A program made the translations under genes and the position numbers. Positions 17,068 through 25,712 of a stretch of 64,000 nt of DNA are shown here, piece by piece. The stretch comes from Rhodospirillales bacterium 24-66-33 (lineage in GTDB: Bacteria > Pseudomonadota > Alphaproteobacteria > Reyranellales > Reyranellaceae): assembly GCA_002281855.1 (NCBI GenBank), contig NCHQ01000025.1, forward strand, positions 1-64,000. The letters run 5' to 3'. Position 1 is the first letter of the stretch. Each line of letters starts with the position of its first letter. The notes below the pieces were generated by a model. The model did not search any database. It had not been told where the DNA came from and saw only the letters and a program-made list of their open reading frames with translations.

Positions 17068-17123
17068 CAGCGCGCGATGAGAGGTCTCCTTCGCCGGCAC
17101 CTCCGGCCAGTCCGCCTTTGCCT

Positions 17124-17900
17124 TCAGGACCGGCCCAGAAAGTCGAGCAGAGCCGCATTGAAGGCATCCGGCATCGTGACGTTCACGGCATGCCCGCCAT
17201 AGTCGGCGACATGCAGGAGCGCATTCGGCAGACGGGCGGCCAGCTCTTCCGACTGGCTGACGGGAACCAGAACGTCGTCTCGCGCGCCCATGACGAAGGC
17301 CAGCGTCCCGATGGCGGCGAGGTCCGCGGCCGCGTCGAAGCGCAGGAGCGCCCCGATCCGGCGCCGCAAGGTCTCTTCGCCCTGAAAATGCGTCAGCCCG
17401 TGCGCGTCTTCGCTGCGCGCCCGCTCCGCATTCTGCGCCAGCCACAGGGCCGGATAGAGGAAGATCGGCTGGGCCCGCACATAGGCACTAGGGCCGGCAT
17501 GTTCCAACAGCAGGAGCCGCGCCTCGAAGCAGCGCTTCGTATGCTCGTCCACCGCCGCCCAGCCGTTGACGACCGTCAGCGAATTCAGCCGCTGCGGCAC
17601 CCTGCGGGCAAGGTCCAACCCCACAAGTCCACCCAGCGCGTGTCCGACGAAGTGACAGGTCGCGGTCGCGGTTTGGTCGAGGATCGCCAGCACGTCGTCG
17701 GCCATGGCGCCGATCGTGTAATCCTCCGGGAGGTCCCGCCTGGCACGGCCGGTGCCAGCCTGATCGTAGGTGATCACGCGGAACCGCGCGCGCAACGCGT
17801 CGAGCTGTGGCGCCCAATAGCCCCCCGCACCGCCCAGACCGGACGACAGCAGCACGGTCGGCGCGCCCTCGCGGGCGCTTTCGAGGACGTCGACGCTCAC
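17124..17900 (-). CDS. rutD: RutD alpha/beta hydrolase (pyrimidine utilisation)
   Basis: A 258-residue alpha/beta hydrolase, last gene of the rutABCD operon. RutD is thought to speed hydrolysis of aminoacrylate to malonic semialdehyde and ammonia. The nucleophile elbow reads GHALGG rather than GxSxG, which is also true of the E. coli protein and so is not a defect. VVNGWAAVDEHTKRCFEARLL, QPIFLYPALW and the late YGGHAVNVT with its His are close matches to RutD. It begins at GTG 17900, immediately after the rutC stop codon, so translation is probably coupled. Confidence 0.92.
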   Translation of the reverse strand: MSVDVLESAREGAPTVLLSSGLGGAGGYWAPQLDALRARFRVITYDQAGTGRARRDLPEDYTIGAMADDVLAILDQTATATCHFVGHALGGLVGLDLARRVPQRLNSLTVVNGWAAVDEHTKRCFEARLLLLEHAGPSAYVRAQPIFLYPALWLAQNAERARSEDAHGLTHFQGEETLRRRIGALLRFDAAADLAAIGTLAFVMGARDDVLVPVSQSEELAARLPNALLHVADYGGHAVNVTMPDAFNAALLDFLGRS

Positions 17901-18293
17901 TTAGCTCTTGCCGACATGCGCCGTCGTGGCGATCTCAACCAGCGCGTCCTTCTTCACCAGGCCGCACTGGATGCAGTAGCGCGCCGGCTTGTCGCCGGGA
18001 AAGTACGTCGCATAGACGGTGTTGATGGCCGCGTAGTTGGCCCAGTCGGTCAGGAAAATCTGGTTGAAGGTGACGTCGGCCATGGTGCCGCCGGCCGCCT
18101 CGATCACGGACTTGATCTGTTCGAGCACGAACTCGGTCTGCTTCGCGGCGTCGCCGACATGGACGACGTTGGTTTCCTTGTCGAGCGCCAGCGTCCCCGA
18201 GACATAGACGATGCCGTCGGCCATCGCGCCGGGCGAATAGGGCGCCAGCGTCTTGCCGGAGCCGGCCGGGATTACGGGTTTCATCGCCATCAC
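17901..18293 (-). CDS. rutC: RutC, RidA-family aminoacrylate deaminase
   Basis: A 130-residue YjgF/RidA-family protein. RutC handles the aminoacrylate formed after RutB. Typical RidA features are LAPYSPGAMADGIVYVSGTLAL, a TEFVLEQIKSVIEAAGG helix, the ligand-binding region ARYCIQCGLVKKDALVEIA and an FNQIFLTDW strand. The MMAMKP N terminus offers several close ATGs; the first overlaps the rutB stop as ATGA. It lies between rutB and rutD with no gap, which fixes its role in pyrimidine breakdown. Confidence 0.93.
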   Translation of the reverse strand: MMAMKPVIPAGSGKTLAPYSPGAMADGIVYVSGTLALDKETNVVHVGDAAKQTEFVLEQIKSVIEAAGGTMADVTFNQIFLTDWANYAAINTVYATYFPGDKPARYCIQCGLVKKDALVEIATTAHVGKS

Positions 18294-19039
18294 TCTGCTC
18301 CCTTCGTCGTCAGCGTCGGATTGGTGTTGTCCTTCAGCGCCTTCTGGAACGCTTCAACCGAGGAGACCCAGCCGAAGAACTTCTCGATGTTGTAGAGCGA
18401 CGCCTTCTGCACGAAGTCCGGCCCGGCATGATGGCAGGCGTCGTGGAGGACCACGCCGAAATATTCGAGGAAGAACCCGTCGCGCAACGTCGACTCGACG
18501 CACACGTTGGTCGCGACGCCGGTGAACACCAGCGAGCGGATGCCACGCGACCGCAGGATACTGTCGAGGTTGGTGTTATAGAAGGCCGAGTAGCGCGGCT
18601 TCGGGACCACGATGTCGCCGGCCTGCGGCTGCAGTTCCTGCACCAGCTCGTAGTCCCAGCCGCCCTTGGCCAGCAGCTTACCCTGCAGCTCTGGCTTCGC
18701 GCGCATGGTCTTGAGTGCGTTCGACTTGTGGAAGTTCGGCGAACCGGGGCCGCCCGCCTCCACATAGTCCGGATCCCAGCCATTCTGGAAATAGATGACC
18801 GTCACGCCCGCCGCGCGGGCGGCGGCGCAAGCCTGCTGGGTCTTCTCGATGGCCGCCGCGGCGCCTGACACATCGAAGCCGGCGAGATCGAGATAGCCGC
18901 CCTTCGAGGCATAGGCGTTCTGCATGTCGACCACGATCAGCGCGGTCTCCTGCGGCCGGATCAAGAGCGCTTCCGGCTGCGCCTCGAGATGGCGCGCATT
19001 CGGATCGTCGGCCGGGAAGTAGCTGACGGGCTTGGTCAT
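18290..19039 (-). CDS. rutB: RutB ureidoacrylate amidohydrolase
   Basis: A 249-residue isochorismatase-family hydrolase that splits ureidoacrylate, the product of RutA. The catalytic triad of the family is visible: Asp38 (IVVDMQNAY), Lys147 (VVPKPRYSAF) and Cys180 (FTGVATNVCVEST). The start ATG overlaps the rutA stop by four bases and the stop overlaps the rutC start likewise. A longer open frame continues upstream through rutA but lacks family features. The length is normal. Confidence 0.94.
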   Translation of the reverse strand: MTKPVSYFPADDPNARHLEAQPEALLIRPQETALIVVDMQNAYASKGGYLDLAGFDVSGAAAAIEKTQQACAAARAAGVTVIYFQNGWDPDYVEAGGPGSPNFHKSNALKTMRAKPELQGKLLAKGGWDYELVQELQPQAGDIVVPKPRYSAFYNTNLDSILRSRGIRSLVFTGVATNVCVESTLRDGFFLEYFGVVLHDACHHAGPDFVQKASLYNIEKFFGWVSSVEAFQKALKDNTNPTLTTKGAE

Positions 19040-20139
19040 TCCGCGGCCTCCGCGACAGGGGCGACAGCCGAGGCGACGTGCCGGCGGCTCTTCATCAGCG
19101 GCTGGATGCGCTCGCCGAAGATCTCGGTGCCACTCACGAACTCGTCGAAGGTCAGCAACGTACCGGCCAAACCGGGGATCGCAGCGACCTCGTCCATCAT
19201 CCGCGCCACCTTGGCGTGGCTGCCCACGAGGAGCCCGATGTTCAGGTTCACCGCCGACTTCGGATCGATCATGTGCTTCACGTTGGTGTCGGCGCCGGAC
19301 TTCTTGTCGGCGCTGCCCTGGTCGGTCAGCCACCGGAGCGCTTCCAGATCCGCGCCATCCTTGTAGTGCTGCCACTTGGCTTCCGCCTCGGCGTCCGTCT
19401 CGCCGGTGATCACCATGAAAAGCGCATAGGTCGAGATGTCGCGTCCCGAGCCGGCCGCGATCTTCTGCATCCGCTCGACCGTCTCGGCGCAGGCGGTGGG
19501 AGTGTTGTAGCCTTTGCCGAAGCAGAAATTGTAGTCGGCATACTTGGCCGTGAACGCCATGCCGGCATCGCTCTGTCCCGCGCAGATCACCTTCATGGGC
19601 TGCTGCGGCCGGGGGCTCAGCTTGCAATCCTCCATCTTGAAGAACTCGCCCTTGAAGTTGGACGTGCCGGTCTCCCACAGCTCGCGCATCACCTGGACAT
19701 ACTCGGCGGCGAAGTCGTAGCGCCGGCCGAAGTATTCGTCGCCCGGCCAGATGCCCATCTGCGAGTATTCGGGCCGCTGCCAGCCGGTGATGACGTTGAG
19801 GCCGAAGCGGCCGTTCGAGATCGAATCGATCGTCGAGCACATGCGCGCGGCGATGGCCGGCGGAATCGCGAGCGTCGGCACCGTCGCATAGAGCTTGATG
19901 CGGGAGGTCACGGCCGCGAGGCCGGCCATCAGGGTGAAGGATTCGAGATTATGGTCCCAGAACTCGCTCTTGCCGCCGAACCCGCGGAGCTTGATCATCG
20001 ACAGGGCGAAGTCGAAGCCATATTTCTCCGCGTTGAGCGTGGTCTGCTTGTTCAGCTCGAAGCTCGGCCTGTATTGCGGCGACGTGGTCGAGACGATCCA
20101 GCCGTTGCTGCCGATCGGGATGAATACGCCGATTTCCAA
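19036..20139 (-). CDS. rutA: RutA pyrimidine monooxygenase
   Basis: A 367-residue flavin-dependent luciferase-like monooxygenase that opens the uracil ring using FMN and O2. The start is TTG 20139, backed by a perfect GGAGG (20146-20150 on the minus strand) six bases upstream and by alignment of MEIGVFIPIG with the N terminus of RutA. Thr86 (YATVPTL) and Asn115 (NVITGWQ) match the residues that I recall as Thr105 and Asn134 of E. coli RutA, which hold oxygen at flavin N5. The distal loop TNVKHMIDPKSAVNLNIG is of RutA type. First gene of rutABCD; no rutE, rutF or rutG is nearby. Confidence 0.95.
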   Translation of the reverse strand: MEIGVFIPIGSNGWIVSTTSPQYRPSFELNKQTTLNAEKYGFDFALSMIKLRGFGGKSEFWDHNLESFTLMAGLAAVTSRIKLYATVPTLAIPPAIAARMCSTIDSISNGRFGLNVITGWQRPEYSQMGIWPGDEYFGRRYDFAAEYVQVMRELWETGTSNFKGEFFKMEDCKLSPRPQQPMKVICAGQSDAGMAFTAKYADYNFCFGKGYNTPTACAETVERMQKIAAGSGRDISTYALFMVITGETDAEAEAKWQHYKDGADLEALRWLTDQGSADKKSGADTNVKHMIDPKSAVNLNIGLLVGSHAKVARMMDEVAAIPGLAGTLLTFDEFVSGTEIFGERIQPLMKSRRHVASAVAPVAEAAE

Positions 20140-20316
20140 AAGCCGCCTCCAGAGACGATGACTCCAGAAGCCTCCCAGAACCGGCCTGATTGGTCACGCT
20201 TCTTATCTCGGATGTGAATCGGTGATTGGCATGCCACATGCTTCCCCAACCCACCCGCTGCGCTTGCGCACCGCATGGACCATGGAGCGATGGCGGCCCT
20301 CCCCCTCCGCAGATCG

Positions 20317-21519
20317 CTATGCGGGGGCGGACTCGCCGATTTCCTTGGCGCTGAGCAGCGCGTCGATGTCGGCGTCGCTGTAGCCGACTTCCGCGAGGAT
20401 CTCGCGCGTATGCTCGCCCAGCCGGGGCGGCAGGCGATGGATGGCAGCCGGGCTTTCCGAGAAGCGTGCCGGCGGGCGTGCCTGCTGGATCGTCCCTTCC
20501 GTCGGATGCTCCAGCTTCTGGAACAGGCCGACGGCCTTCAGATGCGGCTGCTCGGCGATCTCGGTCATCTTTGCGAATGAGGCGTGGGGAACATCGATCT
20601 TGAGCAACAGCTCTTCCCATTCCGCGGTGGTCCGCTCGAGCGCGATCTCCTTCATGCGCTTGTAGATCGCGTCGATGTTGGCCGCCCGCTTGATCGGATC
20701 GCGCACGGAGAATTCTTCGATGCATTCGGGATGGCCGACCGTTTCGAAGAAAGTGCACCAGTTCTCGCCGGAATAAGGGAGCATGGTGAGCCAGCCGTCC
20801 CTGGTCTTGACCGGCTTGCGTTCCTTGACGCGTTTGTATCCCGAGGGCCCGATCGGCGGGACGAAAGCGTGCCCGCCCATCATCTCGATGCTGTTGAAGG
20901 CCGCGACGGTCTCCAGCATCGGCACCTCGACGAGCTGGCCCTTGCCGGTGCGCTCGCGATAGACCAGCGCCGCGGCCACGGCGCCGGCGAGCGCCAGTCC
21001 GCAGAGCTTGTCGCCGACAAGGCTCGGCACGAATGCCGGCTCGTCGTCGGTTCCGATGGAAGAGGCAAGTCCGGAGGCCGCCTGGACGATCTCGTCAAAG
21101 GCCGGCCGCTTGGCCCACGGCCCGTCCTGGCCGAAGCCGGTCGCGGCCGCATAGATGATCCTGGGATTGAGAGCCTTGCAGGCCTCGTAGCCGAAGCCGA
21201 GCCTCTCCAGGGCGGCGGGCCGGATGTTCGTCACCAGCGCGTCGGCCCGCGCGACGAGGCGACGAAGCACCTCCGCACCGCCGGCCGATTTCAGATCGAT
21301 CGCCACGCTGCGCTTGTTGCGGTTGGCGGCCATGAACTGGCCGCTCATGCCCCTGTTGCGGAACTGGCCGGTATAGCGCCACTGGTCGCCGGTGAGCCCC
21401 TCGACCTTGATCAATTCGGCGCCCCAGTCGCCCAGCGTCTGAGCGCCAAAGGGGCCGAAGAGGACGGTCGTCAGGTCCAGAATGCGTAGGCCGGCGAGCG
21501 GCCCGGTAGCCTCGGTCAT
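20317..21519 (-). CDS. Class III CoA-transferase (CaiB/BaiF family)
   Basis: A 400-residue CoA-transferase. Start at ATG 21519 (MTEATGPLAGLRILDLT); the frame extends upstream without family features. The N-terminal signature GLRILDLTTVLFGPFGAQTLGDWGAELIKVE is typical, as are FMAANRNKRSVAIDLKS and the region QDGPWAKRPAFDEIVQAASG. The catalytic Asp usually found in a xxD motif near residue 170 is best placed at the FDEIVQ segment. These enzymes move CoA between carboxylic acids. It shares strand with the upstream TauD-like gene (144-bp gap) and the rut operon downstream (177-bp gap). Confidence 0.92.
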   Translation of the reverse strand: MTEATGPLAGLRILDLTTVLFGPFGAQTLGDWGAELIKVEGLTGDQWRYTGQFRNRGMSGQFMAANRNKRSVAIDLKSAGGAEVLRRLVARADALVTNIRPAALERLGFGYEACKALNPRIIYAAATGFGQDGPWAKRPAFDEIVQAASGLASSIGTDDEPAFVPSLVGDKLCGLALAGAVAAALVYRERTGKGQLVEVPMLETVAAFNSIEMMGGHAFVPPIGPSGYKRVKERKPVKTRDGWLTMLPYSGENWCTFFETVGHPECIEEFSVRDPIKRAANIDAIYKRMKEIALERTTAEWEELLLKIDVPHASFAKMTEIAEQPHLKAVGLFQKLEHPTEGTIQQARPPARFSESPAAIHRLPPRLGEHTREILAEVGYSDADIDALLSAKEIGESAPA

Positions 21520-21663
21520 TGCAAATCCCGCGAATGGTGGGTTCGACGTCTCAGATAGACAACGGCGCGCCACAGCGAAAGCGCGGCCAGCCGATCATCG
21601 AAATGCACCGCATGCAGAGGTCTCTTTGCCGCATCGGACCGGGGCGAGAACGATCACACCCGT

Positions 21664-22512
21664 TCAGACGGGATTCGTCGGGCCCGACGTCAGACGCCGC
21701 ATGTGGCGGCGCATGCCGTGATAGTCGTTGATGGCGTTGTGCATGGTGCGGCGGTTGTCCCAGATCGTGAGGGTGCCGGGCTTCCAGTGGACGCGGCAGG
21801 TGAATTCGGGCCGCGTGGCATGTGCCTGCAGCCAGTCGATCATCGGCTTGCTTTCCTCTGGCGTCATGCCTTCGAAAGCAATGGTGTGGCCGATGCTGCA
21901 ATAGAGCGCCTTCTGGCCGGTCTCCTCAATCGCGCGCACGATCGGATGCACCGCCTCGTAGGAATCGGCCTCTTCGGTGCCGGTGATCTTCATGCCGCCG
22001 ACCACCGCGTGATGCGCCTTGCGGCCACCCACATGCTTGAGGCCGGCACTGTTCACACCCTTGAGCGTGCCCAGCATTTCCTTCAGGCGATCCGACAGAC
22101 TCTCGTAGGCCGCGACCATGTCGCAATAGAGCGTGTCGCCGCCCCGCTCCGGCGTCTCCAGCGCGTACAGCAGGGTCGCGAGCGGCGGGGTCTTCATATA
22201 GGTCGTGTCGGAATGCCAGCCGCCGCCGAAATTGCGCCTCTCGGCCGGCTCCTTGACGATGTCGAACAGGAACGGAAAGTCGTCCATGCCCTTCACGAAG
22301 GGATAGTGGTTGGGCTCGCCGAACCGCGCGCCCACATCCATCAGGTCCTGCGGCGACAGCGCCTGGTCTCGGATCGCGATCACCTTATGGTCGAGGAACG
22401 CCTGGTGGACCTGGGCCCAGTCATGATTGTCCATGGTGCGCAGGTCGACGCCCGTCACCTCCGCCCCGAGAGAGCCCGCGATCGGCGTCACGGTGATGCT
22501 GCTGCTGGCCAT
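21664..22512 (-). CDS. TauD/TfdA-family Fe(II)/2-oxoglutarate dioxygenase
   Basis: A 282-residue dioxygenase using Fe(II), O2 and 2-oxoglutarate. The facial triad is visible: His100 and Asp102 (GGGWHSDTTY) and His258 (RRTMHNAINDY), with the 2-oxoglutarate-binding Arg in HGMRRHMRR. Family members attack taurine, aryloxyacetates, alkyl sulfates or carnitine-like amines, often freeing sulfite or an alcohol. It diverges from the IlvD/Edd gene over 178 bp and lies upstream of the CoA-transferase gene, so a shared pathway is plausible. Substrate not evident. Confidence 0.9.
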   Translation of the reverse strand: MASSSITVTPIAGSLGAEVTGVDLRTMDNHDWAQVHQAFLDHKVIAIRDQALSPQDLMDVGARFGEPNHYPFVKGMDDFPFLFDIVKEPAERRNFGGGWHSDTTYMKTPPLATLLYALETPERGGDTLYCDMVAAYESLSDRLKEMLGTLKGVNSAGLKHVGGRKAHHAVVGGMKITGTEEADSYEAVHPIVRAIEETGQKALYCSIGHTIAFEGMTPEESKPMIDWLQAHATRPEFTCRVHWKPGTLTIWDNRRTMHNAINDYHGMRRHMRRLTSGPTNPV

Positions 22513-22690
22513 TCGGTCGCTCCGGTTTTCGCGCCATCGATCGGGGGATTAGAGACCCGAAGGGCACGCTACCGCAATCGAACGGCGGCGCCTGCCGTCG
22601 CAAGGCGAGGTTTCGCCTCGCGACGCTCCATGCATAGCGGCCGGCGCGCACCTGCGGTTAAAGTGCAGGGCAAAATCGAACGGGTACGGG

Positions 22691-24409
22691 ATGAAAAAAG
22701 ACAGCAGCACCTACTGGAAGAAATCCCGGGTCGAGCTCCGCGCCGCCGGCTTCGAACCCGACAAGACGGCACAGACCAGCGCCGTGGTCACGATCGCCAG
22801 CGCCTACACCAACGCCCATCGCTGCAACAACCGGGTGCGCACCATCAGCGACCTGCTGGTCGAGCTGCTGGCCGAGCGCGGCGGAAGCGGGTTGATCGTC
22901 GGGGCGCCGGCGGTGTCCGATGCGCTGACGCAAGGAACGCCGACGGCCGGCTACAGCCTGGTGTCGCGCGACGTGGTGGCCGACTGTTTCGAGATCGGCC
23001 ACTACGCCCATCACGGCGACGCGATGATCGTGATCTCGGGCTGCGACAAGACCGGTGCGGCCGCGCTCATGCCGCTCGCCCGCACCAACGCCTTCGGCCT
23101 GGTCCTCTATCCCGGCACCAGCTCGCCCGGCCGTGTGTCGTTCGGCGCCTGGGCGTCGAAGGGCAACAACCTCACCATCATGGACTATGTCGAGGGCCGG
23201 GCCGCCAACGAGGCGGGCCGCATTTCGGGCGAGGAACTGCTCGAGCTCGAAAGCAACGTCATGCCGGGCAGCGGCACCTGCGGCGCGATGTTCACCGCCA
23301 ACACGATGAGCACGATCGCCGAGGCGATCGGCATGATGCTGCCGCGCGGCGCCTCGCATCCGGCGGATTACAAGGCCGGCAGCGACATCCATGCCGACGT
23401 GCGGGCGCAGGCCAAGGCGTCGGTCGATGCGCTCTATCGGCTGATGGAAGCCGGCATCCGTCCGCGCGACATCATGACGGAGAAGGCCTTCGAGAACGCC
23501 ATCGCGACGGTCTATGCGATGGGTGGTTCGACCAACATGTATCTCCACCTGCTCGCCATCGCGCGCGAGGCGCAGGTACCGATCACCATCGAGCGCATCC
23601 AGCAGGTTGGTGAGCGCATGCCGCTGATCTGCAATCTGCAGCCGCACGGCCCCTATGCGATGGTGAGCCTGCACGAGATCGGCGGCGTGCCCGTCGTGAT
23701 GAAGGAGCTGCTGCGCAACGGCTTCCTCCATGGCGACGTCATGACCGTGACGGGCAAGACGCTGGCGGAGAATCTGGAATCGGTCCCCACGCTCGAGGAG
23801 ATCGGCAAGCAGGACATCATCCTGCCCGTGTCCAGGCCGGCGGCCCCCGCGAACAACCATATCAGCGTGCTGAAGGGCAACCTCGCGCCCGAGAGCTGCC
23901 TGCTGAAGCTGAGCGGCAAGACTTTGGAGAAGGGCGAGTTCCGCGGCACCGCGCGCGTCTTCGAATCGGAGGCCGACACGATGAAGGCGATCCGCGCCGG
24001 CGAGATCGTTCCGGGCAATGTCGTGGTGGTGCGCAATGTCGGTCCGGTGGGCGGCCCCGGCATGCCCGAGATGGTGATGCTCACGATCCAGCTCCAGGGA
24101 CGCGGGCTGGGCGAGGACGTGGCGCTGATCACCGACGGCCGCTTCTCGGGCGTCAGTCACGGCATCCTGATCGGCCACATCTCGCCGGAAGCGGCGCGCG
24201 GCGGCCCGATCGCGGCGGTACGCGACGGCGACACGATCGTCATCGACCCGGGCGCCCGCACCCTGAACCTCGAAATCTCGGACGAGGAGCTGGCCCGCCG
24301 CATGGCCGACTGGCGCCCGCCCGCCGCGGTCGACCGCCCGCGCCCCGGCTCCGTGCACGACAAGTACACGAAGCTGGTGTCGTCGGCGCATTATGGCTGC
24401 GTGGTGTAG
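22691..24409 (+). CDS. IlvD/Edd-family dehydratase
   Basis: A 572-residue Fe-S dehydratase that removes water from dihydroxy or sugar acids. Conserved features are NAHRCNN, the cluster Cys in VISGCDKTGAAAL, GSGTCGAMFTANTM, YAMGGSTNMYLHL and the C-terminal GPVGGPGMPEM and DGRFSGVSHG. The surroundings (CoA-transferase, dioxygenase, monooxygenase and uptake genes) point to a catabolic acid dehydratase of the aldonic-acid type rather than the branched-chain amino acid enzyme, though both share the fold. A terminator-like perfect hairpin follows 8 bp after the stop. Confidence 0.9.
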   Translation: MKKDSSTYWKKSRVELRAAGFEPDKTAQTSAVVTIASAYTNAHRCNNRVRTISDLLVELLAERGGSGLIVGAPAVSDALTQGTPTAGYSLVSRDVVADCFEIGHYAHHGDAMIVISGCDKTGAAALMPLARTNAFGLVLYPGTSSPGRVSFGAWASKGNNLTIMDYVEGRAANEAGRISGEELLELESNVMPGSGTCGAMFTANTMSTIAEAIGMMLPRGASHPADYKAGSDIHADVRAQAKASVDALYRLMEAGIRPRDIMTEKAFENAIATVYAMGGSTNMYLHLLAIAREAQVPITIERIQQVGERMPLICNLQPHGPYAMVSLHEIGGVPVVMKELLRNGFLHGDVMTVTGKTLAENLESVPTLEEIGKQDIILPVSRPAAPANNHISVLKGNLAPESCLLKLSGKTLEKGEFRGTARVFESEADTMKAIRAGEIVPGNVVVVRNVGPVGGPGMPEMVMLTIQLQGRGLGEDVALITDGRFSGVSHGILIGHISPEAARGGPIAAVRDGDTIVIDPGARTLNLEISDEELARRMADWRPPAAVDRPRPGSVHDKYTKLVSSAHYGCVV

Positions 24410-24417
24410 ACCACCCT

Positions 24418-24448
24418 CTTCCCCTTTGCGGAATCCGCAAAGGGGAAG
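24418..24448. terminator. Perfect 14-bp hairpin after the dehydratase gene
   Basis: Arms CTTCCCCTTTGCGG (24418-24431) and CCGCAAAGGGGAAG (24435-24448) are perfect reverse complements around an AAT loop. The hairpin sits between the convergent dehydratase and second RutA-like genes. It could stop transcription from both sides, but no T-run follows. It abuts a copy of a repeat that recurs at 27545-27582. Confidence 0.65.
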
Positions 24449-24450
24449 TG

Positions 24451-24490
24451 GCCTCGTCTTACGAGGACGATGGGGTCATGCCCCCCTCCG
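24451..24490. repeat. Dispersed repeat, copy 1 (GCCTCGTCTTACGAGG type)
   Basis: Begins with GCCTCGTCTTACGAGG, which contains the dyad CCTCGT-CTT-ACGAGG, and continues through GGGGTCATG into CCCCCTCCG. It matches 27545-27582 nearly base for base. It lies between convergent genes, while copy 2 is inside an operon. Confidence 0.75.
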
Positions 24491-24496
24491 CCAACA

Positions 24497-25579
24497 TCAC
24501 GACGCCGCAGCAGCGAACTTCATGCGGCTCTTCATCAGCGGCTGGATGCGCTGACCGAACTGTTCGATGCCGATGATGAAATCGTCAAAGGTCAGCATCA
24601 CGCCAGCCAGCCCGTCGATCTCCGCCATCTCGTCGAGCAGGCGGGCGATCGTGGCGTAGGAGCCGATCAGGCGTGAGCCGTTGTTGGGCAGCGGCTCGCG
24701 GCGGCGGATGCGGCCGGCCGTCGAATTTTCGGCAGCGAACTTGTCGGAAGCGGCCTGGTCGGAGCGCCAGCCGATGGCATCGAGGTCGACGCCCGCCTTG
24801 TAGTGCTCCCACTTGGCCATCGCGGCTTCGTCAGTCTCGTCGGCGATGATCATGGTCAGGGCCAGCGCCTTCACGTCCCGGCCCGCCGCAGCGCAGGCGG
24901 CCTTGAGGCGGCCGACCGCCTCGGCGCAGTCGCGCGGGTCGTTGGCCTCGCCCTGGCCGCTGCAGAAATTGTAGGTGCAGTGCTCGGCCGCAAACTTCAT
25001 GCCGGCATCGCTGGTGCCGGCAGAGATCAGCTTGATCGGCCGTGAGGGCAGCGGCGAGAGCCGGCAGTCGTTCATCGTGAAGTAGCTGCCCTTGAAGTCG
25101 GATTGGCCGGTCTCCCAGAGTTCCTTCATCACCGTCACGTACTCGGTGACCATCTCGTAGCGATGCTTGAAATGCTCCTCGCCCGGCCACAGGCCCATCT
25201 GGTCGTATTCGGCCTTCTGCCAGCCGGTGACGAGATTCACGCCGAAGCGACCGTGCGAGATGCTGTCGATCGTCACCGCCATGCGCGCGGCGATCGCCGG
25301 CGGCAGGGTGAGCACGGCAACCGTGGCGATGAGGTCGATGCGGCTCGTCACCGCCGCGAGCCCCGCCATGAGCGTGAAGGATTCGAGATTATCGTCCCAA
25401 TAGCGCGATTTTCCGCCAAATCCGCGCAGCTTGATCATCGACATGGCGAAGTCGAAGCCGTAGCGCTCGGCGCGCTGCACGACCTCGCGATTGAGATCGA
25501 AGCTCGGCGTGTATTGCGGCGACGTCGACGAGATCAGCCAGCCGTTGTTGCCGATGGGAATGAAGACACCGATTTCCAT
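24497..25579 (-). CDS. RutA-like flavin monooxygenase (second copy)
   Basis: A 360-residue luciferase-like monooxygenase strongly similar to RutA: MEIGVFIPIGNNGWLISS, SMIKLRGFGGKS, NLESFTLMAGLAAVTSRI. Thr86 (IATVAVL) and Asn115 (NLVTGWQ), the oxygen-pocket residues of RutA, are both kept. The distal loop (about 268-290) is different: AAENSTAGRIRRREPLPNNG replaces the RutA-type TNVKHM and SAVNLNIG segments. No rutB, rutC or rutD homologue is beside it. Instead it diverges from a PhyH-type dioxygenase and ABC transporter operon across a gap with a HutC-like dyad. Likely an oxygenase for a different heterocycle or amide; substrate unknown. Confidence 0.9.
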   Translation of the reverse strand: MEIGVFIPIGNNGWLISSTSPQYTPSFDLNREVVQRAERYGFDFAMSMIKLRGFGGKSRYWDDNLESFTLMAGLAAVTSRIDLIATVAVLTLPPAIAARMAVTIDSISHGRFGVNLVTGWQKAEYDQMGLWPGEEHFKHRYEMVTEYVTVMKELWETGQSDFKGSYFTMNDCRLSPLPSRPIKLISAGTSDAGMKFAAEHCTYNFCSGQGEANDPRDCAEAVGRLKAACAAAGRDVKALALTMIIADETDEAAMAKWEHYKAGVDLDAIGWRSDQAASDKFAAENSTAGRIRRREPLPNNGSRLIGSYATIARLLDEMAEIDGLAGVMLTFDDFIIGIEQFGQRIQPLMKSRMKFAAAAS

Positions 25580-25686
25580 CCTGCACCTGCCTTTGATGTC
25601 GGACAGGCAGCAAGCGTCATGCCAGCCGTGGCGCGCGGGCTTTGGGAGATTACGGCCCCGAATGGCACAGAATCTGCTGACTCGAC

Positions 25687-25698
25687 CTGTATAGACAG
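25687..25698. promoter_or_regulatory. HutC-type operator candidate
   Basis: CTGTATAGACAG is a near-perfect dyad (CTGT and ACAG arms) like the TGTATA-TACA operators of HutC-family regulators. It lies in the 133-bp gap between the divergent RutA-like and PhyH-like genes, 14 bp before the PhyH start. A HutC-family regulator is the last gene of that operon. Its reverse complement matches 9 of 12 bases of the dyad at 35394-35405. Confidence 0.55.
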
Positions 25699-25712
25699 GC
25701 TACAGGCTAGGT

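Noticed and set aside
17124..17900. RutD lacking the GxSxG serine as a possible pseudo-enzyme
   Set aside because: The E. coli RutD also has GHALG at this place, so it is a normal feature of the family.
20140..20316. Possible RutR operator upstream of rutA
   Set aside because: Only one TGACCA half-site is visible, with no matching second half, so it does not rise above chance.
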